A stretch of DNA of 32,041 nt. Source: Acidobacteriota bacterium (GTDB lineage Bacteria; Acidobacteriota; Terriglobia; Acidiferrales; UBA7541). The notes under the pieces were generated by a model. That model was not told the origin of the DNA and did not search any database. It worked only from the letters and a program-made list of their open reading frames with translations. The position numbers were made by a program, and so were the translations under genes. Below, piece after piece: positions 16,662 to 24,648 of this stretch; positions within the stretch are counted from its first letter, which is position 1; each line of letters begins with the position of its first letter. The stretch covers positions 1 through 32,041 of the forward strand of contig PMTV01000022.1 of the NCBI GenBank assembly GCA_003167215.1, written 5' to 3'.

Positions 16662-18370
16662 GCCGGCCTCGAAGCCATCGCCGCTATATTCGGCCGTTTG
16701 TCGGCCGCGAAGCAGATGCCCGACGGGCACTCTCGGCGCGACAAGTGTGCGTCCACTTCCTCGCGAAAATGCTTCAGTACGGACGAGATTGGCGCCGGAA
16801 CCACTTGTCCCAGACCACAGATCGACGTCAGCCGCAGCGCGTCGGAAAGCTCGTCGATAAGCCCCATGTCGCTCGAAGATCCTTCGCCCATGGTCCATGC
16901 AGTAAGCAGGTCAACCATCTTCTGCGAGCCTACGCGGCACGGGACGCATTTTCCGCAGGATTCGTTGCGGAAAAACCGCGTAGCGTTCAGCGCCATGTCC
17001 AACATGCACGTTCCCTCAGCGCAAACCACCAGCGCGCCAGAACCAAGCATGGACCCGGCATCCGCGAGTGACTTGAAGTCCAACCGCACGTCAGCCATGG
17101 ATGCCGGCAGGTATCCCGACGAAGGCCCTGACGACGCAAAACCTTTCAGTTTTTTCCCATTGGGAAGACCACCGGCATAGCGAAAAATCAATTCAGACAC
17201 CGGCGTGCCCATGGGCACTTCATAAACGCCGGGCCGCACAACGTCACCACTCACGCCGATAAATTTTAATCCCGCGCATCCTCCCGTGCCCTGTGCTTTA
17301 TACCAATCCACACCGCGCAACAGAATCGAAGGCACGTTTGCAAACGTTTCGACGTTGTTTATAACGGTGGGCTTGTTCCACAGTCCCTGCTGGACAGGGA
17401 AGGGCGGTTTATTTCGCGGCTCGGCGCGCTTGCCTTCGATCGCTTCCAGCAACGCGCTTTCTTCGCCGCAGATGTAGCCGCCCGGGCTCACAAAGGTATC
17501 CAACTCGAACGCAATGTCACTGCCCAGAATGTTCGGCCCCAGAAGGCCTTGCTCCCTGCATTTCCGAATTTCTTCCTGGAGAATTTTTTCCTGTTCCTCG
17601 TATTCGTGCCGGATGTAGAGAATGCCCGTGCGCGCGCCAGTCAGCACGCCGGCAAGGATCATGCCTTCGATAACCAGATGCGGAAGGTGTGTGAGTATGA
17701 AGCGGTCCTTAAATGTACCAGGCTCGCTTTCATCCGCATTGCACACCACATACTTTTCGGTGCCCGGCGCTTGCCGCACAAGTTGCCATTTTGATTCGGT
17801 AGGAAAGCCTGCGCCGCCAAGACCCCGGAGGCCGGAAGATTTGAGCGTCGCAAACGCCGAATTCCAATCCCGCGATGCAATGACACTCCTCACAACGGCA
17901 TAACGCGCTTCACTGTCAGCTTGGTAAGGATCCGAGGCACATTTTGCGTCACGTTTCGGATGCGGAGGATGCGGCAAAGCTTTACCCGATATTGCGTCGC
18001 CGATCATTACCATCACTCGCTCTTCGGTCATCCCGCTATAAATGCGGTCGTTGACAGAAACAGCGGGCGCCTCATCGCAACGCCCCAGGCAGGAAACACC
18101 GCTGACGCGAACGTCCGGGCTGTTCGCCTGCGGAAATGCGTCTTCCAAACTGGCGCGCAAGCTGCAAGCCTGGCGCAGGTGGCAGGACATGTCCTGGCAG
18201 ACTCGAACGTCCACTCGGGGCGGCGGAGTCAGACGGAAATGCGGGTAAAAGCTGGCCACGCTGTGCAGGCGGGAAAGCGGTACATCGATTTTCCTGGCCA
18301 AAGTCCTGAGCTGCTCGGCGGGTATGTATCCGAACTGGCGCTGAATCTCCCTGAGGTCTTCGAAAACCAA
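16658..18370 (-). CDS. NuoE-NuoF fusion, NADH-oxidising flavoprotein subunit
   Basis: A 570-residue fusion. Residues 1-130 are NuoE-like (thioredoxin-fold [2Fe-2S]) with Cys ligands C58, C63, C94 and C98 in the standard Cx4C / Cx3C spacing. From about 155 it is NuoF-like: the FMN/NADH motif GLRGLGGAGFPT (180-191), NADESEPGTFKDR, and the [4Fe-4S] ligands C472, C475, C478 and C518. By family it oxidises NADH (or reduces NAD+), handling electrons through FMN and Fe-S clusters. No other Complex I subunits are nearby; instead the gene heads a four-gene operon with an Fe-S/CNB protein, a cytochrome b-like protein and a decahaem cytochrome. The start is TTG, with a GGGGAG-type ribosome-binding site; no ATG or GTG is available before an in-frame stop. 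The C-terminal tail has two extra Cys (C548, C553). Confidence 0.9.
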   Translation of the reverse strand: MVFEDLREIQRQFGYIPAEQLRTLARKIDVPLSRLHSVASFYPHFRLTPPPRVDVRVCQDMSCHLRQACSLRASLEDAFPQANSPDVRVSGVSCLGRCDEAPAVSVNDRIYSGMTEERVMVMIGDAISGKALPHPPHPKRDAKCASDPYQADSEARYAVVRSVIASRDWNSAFATLKSSGLRGLGGAGFPTESKWQLVRQAPGTEKYVVCNADESEPGTFKDRFILTHLPHLVIEGMILAGVLTGARTGILYIRHEYEEQEKILQEEIRKCREQGLLGPNILGSDIAFELDTFVSPGGYICGEESALLEAIEGKRAEPRNKPPFPVQQGLWNKPTVINNVETFANVPSILLRGVDWYKAQGTGGCAGLKFIGVSGDVVRPGVYEVPMGTPVSELIFRYAGGLPNGKKLKGFASSGPSSGYLPASMADVRLDFKSLADAGSMLGSGALVVCAEGTCMLDMALNATRFFRNESCGKCVPCRVGSQKMVDLLTAWTMGEGSSSDMGLIDELSDALRLTSICGLGQVVPAPISSVLKHFREEVDAHLSRRECPSGICFAADKRPNIAAMASRPA

Positions 18371-18451
18371 CGTCGCTCTCCCCGCACTGGGAGGAATTCA
18401 ATCTTCAAGCGGAATATGTTAGCCACTGAGAGATGGGCGTTAAGCATGATT

Positions 18452-18480
18452 GATATAGCAAATCCCAAGTGGCAAGTCCA
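18452..18480 (-). promoter_or_regulatory. Candidate promoter of the NADH/cytochrome redox operon
   Basis: Read on the minus strand: TGGACT (18480-18475), a 17-bp spacer, then TATATC (18457-18452). The -10 is preceded by TGC, giving an extended -10 look. Both hexamers match the housekeeping consensus at four of six positions. It would give a leader of about 75 bases before the TTG start. This is a moderate match only. Confidence 0.35.
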
Positions 18481-18579
18481 GAAAGGGAGTGGAGATAAGT
18501 TCTCAACTGTTACATCCAAGACGCCATCGCGCCGGAATCCGGGAACTTTGAATTAGGACACTACCGAAGGTTGATGTCG

Positions 18580-18608
18580 TTGACTTAAGTCGAGGTGGGT
18601 AGTATAAA
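18580..18608 (+). promoter_or_regulatory. Promoter of the c554-like cytochrome gene with overlapping palindrome
   Basis: TTGACT (18580-18585), a 17-bp spacer and TATAAA (18603-18608) make a strong sigma-70-type promoter. A perfect 10-bp palindrome GACTTAAGTC (18582-18591) covers the -35 and the start of the spacer, so a repressor or activator dimer could bind there. The predicted transcription start near 18615 lies after the GTG at 18595, so that GTG cannot be the translation start on this transcript; the ATG at 18670 is preferred. Confidence 0.55.
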
Positions 18609-18669
18609 AATTCGGCTGTTGAGTTTTTTCGCTGATTCTGCGGCGCGTGGCCGTCCTGCCAAACGGAAA

Positions 18670-20070
18670 ATGACAACGAGACTTACTAAGGCAGCGCATT
18701 CGCGCACCGTGAATGTTTCAATTCTTCTCGCAATCCTTGCTATTTTCGCTTCTATTTTTCCCCTGGATGCCTATTCGCAGAGCCGCTCTATTTCGTCGCC
18801 CGCGACAGCGAAGCCTGACGACGCAGCTGGCAAGTACACAGGACCCGGTTCGTGCGCCTCGACGACCTGCCACGGAAGCATAGTTCCGCGGAGCGATAAT
18901 CGCGTGCTGCAGAATGAGTACAGCATCTGGATCGTAAAGGACAAACACTCGAAAGCATACGCAGCTCTGACCGGCCCAATTGGGGAGCGAATGGCCAAGA
19001 TTCTTGGCATAAGTGCCGCGGAAACCGCGCCCAGATGTCTGGCATGCCACGCGGTCGATGTGCCGCAGAGCGAACGCGGCCGCACGTTCGAGTTGAGCGA
19101 GGGGGTTAGCTGCGAAAGTTGCCATGGGCCGGCAGCCGGATGGCTGGGCCCGCACACGGAGCGCGATTGGACGCATCAAAAATCGCTCGCGCTTGGAATG
19201 TACGACACGCGCGATCTGACCAAGCGCAGTGAGAAATGCCTTTCGTGCCACCTGGGCAACGACGAAAAGTCCGTGGATCACGAAATGATCGCCGCGGGCC
19301 ATCCGGATCTTTTCTTCGAACTGGATACTTTTTCCGACGTGATGCCGCGCCACTGGAAAGAACCTGGAGAGCCGGGCGAAGCCGCCGGCACGGACCCTTG
19401 GTACAACGTTCGCGAGCTTACCAGCGGGCAAGCCGTTCAACTCCGGCAGTCTCTACTGCGGCTCGCGTCGAGGTCGCACGGTAAAATTTGGCCTGAATAC
19501 TCGGAACTCCAATGCTACGCGTGCCACCACAGCCTAACTCCTCCGGAGCAGAGTTGGCGCCAGGCCCGCGGCTATCCGGGGCGGCGTCCGGGCAATCCGC
19601 CTTGGAATCCTTCGCGCTACGCGGTGTTCCGCGATGTTGTTCGTCAGCTCGATGGAGAGAATGCGGAAAAGTTGGATTCCGAACTTTCCCGCCTCGGGCA
19701 ATTAATGAGCCAGCTCAATCCCGACCGCAATGCGGTTGAGACATCGGCGACGAATTCGGCACATCTGGCCGACGAGTTGCTGGCGAAGATGAACTCCGCA
19801 CCTTATGATCCTGAGGTCACGTTGCATTTGCTGCAGAAAATCTCCGCCGACGCCGACGATATTTCCGGCCAGGGCGAGCATTCCGCAGCGCAAGCGGCCA
19901 TGGCGATTCAATCTCTTTTTCTCGCTTACGAGCGGAACGAAAAATTGCAAAATTCCGACCAGTTGCGCGCTGCAATCAAGGGCTTGTTTCAAGAGTTGCA
20001 AAACCCGTCCGCTTACGATCCTGCTCGATTCGCCGCTCAGATGAAGCAGGTGAACGCTCTGCTGCGCTAA
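18670..20070 (+). CDS. Exported pentahaem c554-like cytochrome c
   Basis: A 466-residue protein with a signal peptide (hydrophobic core about residues 14-30, likely cleavage after AYS near residue 36). It has one unusual CX4CH site (C62-C67-H68, CASTTCH) and four CxxCH sites (CLACH 123, CESCH 148, CLSCH 190, CYACH 282). The pattern resembles the cytochrome c554/c' group. The C-terminal 180 residues are helical and haem-free. It is probably a soluble periplasmic electron carrier or reductase. The start was set by the promoter at 18580-18608; a longer frame from a GTG at 18595 lacks sense upstream of the signal peptide. It is divergent from the NADH/cytochrome operon, and the glycoside hydrolase gene begins 6 bp after its stop. 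No catalytic specificity can be read from the motifs. Confidence 0.85.
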   Translation: MTTRLTKAAHSRTVNVSILLAILAIFASIFPLDAYSQSRSISSPATAKPDDAAGKYTGPGSCASTTCHGSIVPRSDNRVLQNEYSIWIVKDKHSKAYAALTGPIGERMAKILGISAAETAPRCLACHAVDVPQSERGRTFELSEGVSCESCHGPAAGWLGPHTERDWTHQKSLALGMYDTRDLTKRSEKCLSCHLGNDEKSVDHEMIAAGHPDLFFELDTFSDVMPRHWKEPGEPGEAAGTDPWYNVRELTSGQAVQLRQSLLRLASRSHGKIWPEYSELQCYACHHSLTPPEQSWRQARGYPGRRPGNPPWNPSRYAVFRDVVRQLDGENAEKLDSELSRLGQLMSQLNPDRNAVETSATNSAHLADELLAKMNSAPYDPEVTLHLLQKISADADDISGQGEHSAAQAAMAIQSLFLAYERNEKLQNSDQLRAAIKGLFQELQNPSAYDPARFAAQMKQVNALLR

Positions 20071-20076
20071 CCTGCG

Positions 20077-22791
20077 ATGCCAAAAAAAACCAGCCAACAG
20101 TCACGCGAACAAAAACGGCTCGAAGAATCCGACCCAGGTTCGGTTCCGCTCTGGTTGCGATGGGGTCCGTACGTCAGCGAACGCGCCTGGGGCACCGTAC
20201 GCGAAGACTACAGCGCCAACGGTGATCCCTGGAGCTTCCTACCGCACGATTTGGCGCGCAGCAAAGCCTATCGCTGGGGCGAAGATGGAATCGCCGGGAT
20301 CTGCGATCGGTACCAGCTTCTGGTCTTTGCGCTCGCGTTTTGGAACGGGCGCGACCCGATCCTGAAAGAGAGAATGTTCGGGCTGAGTTCTCCCGAAGGC
20401 AATCACGGCGAAGACGTAAAAGAATATTATTTCTACCTCGACAACACTCCCACGCACAGCTACATGCGGATGCTTTACAAATACCCGCAAGCTGAGTTCC
20501 CGTATTCCCATCTGGTGGAAGAAAACCGCCGCCGCGCCGGACAAGGTCCGGAGTTCGAATTGCTCGATACGGGCATTTTCGATGACAACCGGTATTTCGA
20601 TATCTTCGTCGAGTATGCCAAAGCCGACCCCGAGGACATCTGCATACGCATCGAGGCTTTCAATCGGGGCCCGGAAGACGCGGTGTTGCATATTCTTCCG
20701 CATTTGTGGTTTCGAAACACCTGGTCGTGGACCGCGGTGGCGGGAACGGAACCGTCGATTCGGGAAGGAACGGCGCTCGCGAGCGCTGTGGTGCTCGAAG
20801 CCGACTGCACTGCCGCAAAACCTCTGGAGAATCTGCAGGTGGATTATCGCCTGGGCTTGATGCGTCTTTACGGCCCAACTCCCAAGGAAATACTTTTCAC
20901 GGATAACGAGACCAATGCCGGCCGCGTGTTCGGCCCGGGCCACTCTAACCGCAAGGCACACGCGAAAGACGCCTTTCACCGCCATGTAATCAGCGGTGAA
21001 AATTGCGTTAACCCGGAACGTGTCGGAACCAAGGCATGCTTCCACTACGCGCTGAAAATTCCCGCGGGGAAATCAGTGGTTTTACCTTTGCGATTGACGG
21101 ACAAGAAAGTGGGAAGCGGTGATTCTCCGCTTGCGAGCGTGGATGGCACTGTCAAGCAGAGAAGGGAAGAAGCCGACGAATTTTATTCCACCATCCATCC
21201 CGTCGGCGCATCGCCGGAAGAACGCATGATTCAACGTCAGGCTCTCTCCGGCATGCTTTGGAATAAGCAGGCCTATTTTTTCGACGTGGCCCTCTGGCTC
21301 GATGGCGAAAATCCCAATTCTCCTCCGCCGGCGTCACGCAAAGAGATTCGCAACGTGCACTGGCGTCATTTGAACTCCATGCGCGTGATGCTCATGCCCG
21401 ACAAATGGGAATATCCGTGGTTCGCCTCCTGGGACCTGGCATTTCATTGCGTCACGCTGGCCTTGGTGGATATCAGAGAGGCTAAGGAAAATTTGTGGGT
21501 CCTACTGTTCGAGCAATTCCAGCATCCCAATGGCCAGATTCCCGCCTACGAATGGGAATTCTCCGATCTGAATCCGCCAGTGCAAGCCTGGGCCTGCTGG
21601 CGCATTTACCAGATGGAGAAAGAACGCACCGGCACTGCGGATCAGGAATTTCTGGAAAAATGCTTTCACAAGTTGCTTATTAATTTCGCTTGGTGGGTGA
21701 ACAAGGTCGACAGTCAAGGGCTCAACGTTTTCGAAGGCGGATTTCTCGGGCTTGACAACATCACAGTTGTTGACCGCAGCGAGAAACTTCCTGCCGGCGC
21801 GGTTCTGGAGCAATCGGATGCCACCGGGTGGATGGGATTTTTCTGCCTGCACATGATGCGTATCGCCCTTGAGCTAGCCGAAGACCGCCCCGTGTACGAA
21901 GGGCTTGCTACCAAGTTTTTCGAACACTTTATCGGTATTGGCGCAGCCATGAAAAAAATGGGCGGGCGCGATTACCAGTTGTGGGATGAAAAAGAAGGTT
22001 TTTTCTACGACGTTCTCCGCTTTTCCAGCGGCGAATTTCACAAATTCCGCGTGCGCTCGCTGGTGGGGCTGATTCCAATGCTGGGCGTCGAACTCATTCG
22101 CGAAGATGAGTCAAAGCACTTGAAGCACTTCCTAGCAAATGTGAACTGGTTTATCAAAAACCGCCCCGATCTGGTCGGTCACGCCTGTCATACGGACATT
22201 AGAGACGGAGTTCGCTGTCACGTGCTTTCGATCGTCGATCGTGCGCAATTGACCCGGATTCTGCAGCGGCTATTCGATCCTGAAGAATTTCTATCCTCTG
22301 CAGGCATACGCAGCCTTTCCAAGTTCCACGAGCGCTCTCCATTCGCATTTGCGAACAATGAAGTGCGCTACACGCCGGCGGAAGCGGACGTAAAAATCAA
22401 AGGTGGGAACTCCAACTGGCGCGGCCCGGTCTGGTTCCCCACGTCTTATCTGATTCTCGAATCCGTGCTTAAATTCGCAGACGCTTTTGGCGACGATTTG
22501 AAAGGTTCGCGAGGCCCCAAGCTCCGCGCCATGGCCGGAGAGATCGCCAATCGCATGATCGGAATCTTTCGCCTGGACCGCAATGGCAAGCGCCCGGTGT
22601 TCGGCAATGCAAAGAAGTTCCAGGAAGACCCCCACTGGCGAGAATGCCTGCCGTTCCATGAATTTTTTCACGGCGACACGGGCGCCGGTTTGGGCGCAAG
22701 CCACCAGACTGGATGGACGGGGCTGGTTGCCAACATGATCGACGAGTGGCGCCGCAAAGATCCGGAAGAATCACTGGATCGAAAAAAATAG
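20077..22791 (+). CDS. GH63/MGH1-like glycoside hydrolase (glucosidase)
   Basis: A 904-residue protein without a signal peptide, so probably cytoplasmic. The N-terminal motif [19 protein letters not shown] and [10 protein letters not shown] belong to the MGH1-like/GH63 glucosidase group. The catalytic (alpha/alpha)6-barrel region begins with [14 protein letters not shown], where D453 is a candidate general acid, and includes [13 protein letters not shown] (W781 to W786 region). Relatives hydrolyse alpha-linked glucosides such as glucosylglycerate, mannosylglycerate or oligosaccharides; the substrate here is unknown. The ATG follows the cytochrome stop by 6 bp and has no strong Shine-Dalgarno of its own, suggesting translational coupling. 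The pairing of a sugar hydrolase with a multihaem cytochrome is unexpected and may only reflect shared transcription. Convergent with the following lipoprotein gene. Confidence 0.8.
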   Translation: MPKKTSQQSREQKRLEESDPGSVPLWLRWGPYVSERAWGTVREDYSANGDPWSFLPHDLARSKAYRWGEDGIAGICDRYQLLVFALAFWNGRDPILKERMFGLSSPEGNHGEDVKEYYFYLDNTPTHSYMRMLYKYPQAEFPYSHLVEENRRRAGQGPEFELLDTGIFDDNRYFDIFVEYAKADPEDICIRIEAFNRGPEDAVLHILPHLWFRNTWSWTAVAGTEPSIREGTALASAVVLEADCTAAKPLENLQVDYRLGLMRLYGPTPKEILFTDNETNAGRVFGPGHSNRKAHAKDAFHRHVISGENCVNPERVGTKACFHYALKIPAGKSVVLPLRLTDKKVGSGDSPLASVDGTVKQRREEADEFYSTIHPVGASPEERMIQRQALSGMLWNKQAYFFDVALWLDGENPNSPPPASRKEIRNVHWRHLNSMRVMLMPDKWEYPWFASWDLAFHCVTLALVDIREAKENLWVLLFEQFQHPNGQIPAYEWEFSDLNPPVQAWACWRIYQMEKERTGTADQEFLEKCFHKLLINFAWWVNKVDSQGLNVFEGGFLGLDNITVVDRSEKLPAGAVLEQSDATGWMGFFCLHMMRIALELAEDRPVYEGLATKFFEHFIGIGAAMKKMGGRDYQLWDEKEGFFYDVLRFSSGEFHKFRVRSLVGLIPMLGVELIREDESKHLKHFLANVNWFIKNRPDLVGHACHTDIRDGVRCHVLSIVDRAQLTRILQRLFDPEEFLSSAGIRSLSKFHERSPFAFANNEVRYTPAEADVKIKGGNSNWRGPVWFPTSYLILESVLKFADAFGDDLKGSRGPKLRAMAGEIANRMIGIFRLDRNGKRPVFGNAKKFQEDPHWRECLPFHEFFHGDTGAGLGASHQTGWTGLVANMIDEWRRKDPEESLDRKK

Positions 22792-22863
22792 CAACCTGGT
22801 TTCCCGCCCGCGAATTGCACGCGGTTCAGCAGACTGAAAAGCGCAAGCACGAGCGTCGAGAGG

Positions 22864-24477
22864 CTATTGCGTAGGATTGCGAGGAAACGAAAGATAGGGC
22901 AGGCGCACGCCGTCGATAATAATCCGGTCCGCGCGGATTGACGCGGGAGCTTCAAATCCCACACCCCCTCCGGCTGTCACGAAATCGTCTTGATCCACGC
23001 CGTCTCCGCTGATTCCCAATCCGCCTACCAACACGCCGTTGATATAGAGCGGCTCCGAGCCCGGGAAAAAGACGACCCCACTTTGATTGGGATTAGGCGC
23101 CTGGAATCCTTGGGTGCAAGGATTGGCTACGTCTTGCGTGTACAGATTGAAAAACGGTCCCGCCGCTGAACCATCAATTCCAGGCGGGAAGAACGGCTGC
23201 GCGCCGAAGCCGATTGTGCGGTTGGTCACAGCGGTGCCGATGGGAACTTGATTCAAATCCGCCATCGTTCTGGTCGTACCGCTGAAATAAATCACGTTTC
23301 GCGCTTTGGTGGCGGCGACATCGATGCTGAACACGGTGGCATCCGGCATCCTATACAGTCCTATCAGCGTGCCATCGAGATCGCTCACCGCGATCGCCAT
23401 TCTGGCCTTAGAACCCAACGGCAGTCGAATCTGTGCCCGTGTCTGGTTCGCCGTGGCCACAGCCGCGTTGATGATCTGAGTGACCTGCGCCACGGTCAAG
23501 CCTCCCAGCGGTCCATTCGTCGGCGTGATCAAATTCCCGTCGGGCGGGGCACCGGGGCTGGCCGTGGGTCCCACTGAAAAGAAGGCCGCGTTGAATGTGC
23601 CGGGCGCGGTTGCTCCAGAGGGAAGCGTAGTTTGATTTACAAACGGTAGCGTAATCCCGTTAATCGTAACCACGCCTGGTGAAGGGAATTGCGGGAACCC
23701 TACCTGATCCGTTTGTGTGCTAGGTCCACCCGCGGCAATCATGCCGGCTGCGACGAAGGCAACATATTCCGCAACGTCCGCGCTCACGCCTGTGACTCCG
23801 ACTCCTCCCACTTCCTGCCCATCTTTGAATATCGGCACTCCGCCGGGATTCACAGCGGCTTGTTGCGAGTCCTCCACGTCTGCTTTGCCCGTGGCGATCC
23901 CGAGTCCGGGGCTTAAGCCTAGAATCGTCGTGGAGGGCGGGACCGTGGCGGAAAGTGTGCTGGATAGAGTGCAGCCGCGGTTTGTATTCTCGATCCCGTA
24001 GAGCGCGCCATTGGCAGTGTTCATCACTTCCGGTGGGAAATGAGTTCCGCTTATGAAGCGAACGGTGCGTGAGGACAGCGGTGCTTGGTCGTTGCTAAAA
24101 AACGCACCGGTCCGAGCAAGGGAAACTGCGAGGTCGTCCGATGCCACCATCTGGCTGAAGTTACCCACCACGGTCGGGGGCACGGACGGCTCCTTGTAAA
24201 CAGCCAAAATGCGCCCGAGCCGGTCCACAACCGCGATCGCCATCGTGTCCGAACTGACCGCTTCGGCGGCCGCTTGCACTATGGCTGACACGTCAGTCTT
24301 GCTGAGTGTTTGAGGTGGCGGGGGCGGTGGAGGAGGCGAATTGCTGGAACTGCCGCTATTTCCGCCGCAGGCGCACAGCACTAGGCACAACGCTGAAGCG
24401 GCCCAGGCTAGCGGGGTAAGGCTCTGCCTTGTTGCGCGATGGAAGCTTCTGAACATCCTCGTGCCTATTCGTACCAC
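22864..24477 (-). CDS. Lipoprotein with two GlcG/HbpS-like (haem-binding) domains
   Basis: A 537-residue predicted lipoprotein: hydrophobic signal ending in LVLCAC, a lipobox-like cysteine, then a Ser/Asn stretch and an eight-proline run before the folded part. Two related domains follow, each ending with the GlcG/HbpS-type motif: VGGVGVTGVSADVAEYVAFVA in the first and VGGLGISGDGVDQDDFVTA in the second. HbpS of Streptomyces binds haem extracellularly, while other family members act in glycolate use or as cofactor-binding proteins. Haem binding here is inferred. A GTG at 24477 has GGAGG 8 bases upstream; an ATG at 24456 is a possible alternative, and the frame opens at a GTG at 24492. It sits between the two cytochrome gene sets and is divergent from the beta-barrel gene. 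Confidence 0.75.
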   Translation of the reverse strand: MVRIGTRMFRSFHRATRQSLTPLAWAASALCLVLCACGGNSGSSSNSPPPPPPPPQTLSKTDVSAIVQAAAEAVSSDTMAIAVVDRLGRILAVYKEPSVPPTVVGNFSQMVASDDLAVSLARTGAFFSNDQAPLSSRTVRFISGTHFPPEVMNTANGALYGIENTNRGCTLSSTLSATVPPSTTILGLSPGLGIATGKADVEDSQQAAVNPGGVPIFKDGQEVGGVGVTGVSADVAEYVAFVAAGMIAAGGPSTQTDQVGFPQFPSPGVVTINGITLPFVNQTTLPSGATAPGTFNAAFFSVGPTASPGAPPDGNLITPTNGPLGGLTVAQVTQIINAAVATANQTRAQIRLPLGSKARMAIAVSDLDGTLIGLYRMPDATVFSIDVAATKARNVIYFSGTTRTMADLNQVPIGTAVTNRTIGFGAQPFFPPGIDGSAAGPFFNLYTQDVANPCTQGFQAPNPNQSGVVFFPGSEPLYINGVLVGGLGISGDGVDQDDFVTAGGGVGFEAPASIRADRIIIDGVRLPYLSFPRNPTQ

Positions 24478-24648
24478 AGCTTCGACCTCCACTCAATGTG
24501 TCGTTAGTTACTTGGCGTGGCTGGTGGTTGGAAATCCCCATAAAGTTCCTGGCCGAAATCCCTTGCCCAGTCTGAAAGACCTGTGATAGCAACAACCGTT
24601 AAGTCTTGCTTGCAAGTGAAATTCGTAAAACATCCAAGGACAATTTGG

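Noticed and set aside
16662-16898. Longer start of the Fe-S/CNB protein
   Set aside because: The extension is out-of-frame reading of the NuoF end; the ATGA overlap at 16658-16661 is a classic coupled start.
22808-22824. CCGCG / CGCGG hairpin after the glycoside hydrolase
   Set aside because: Five-base stem without a U-tract; too weak to call as a terminator.
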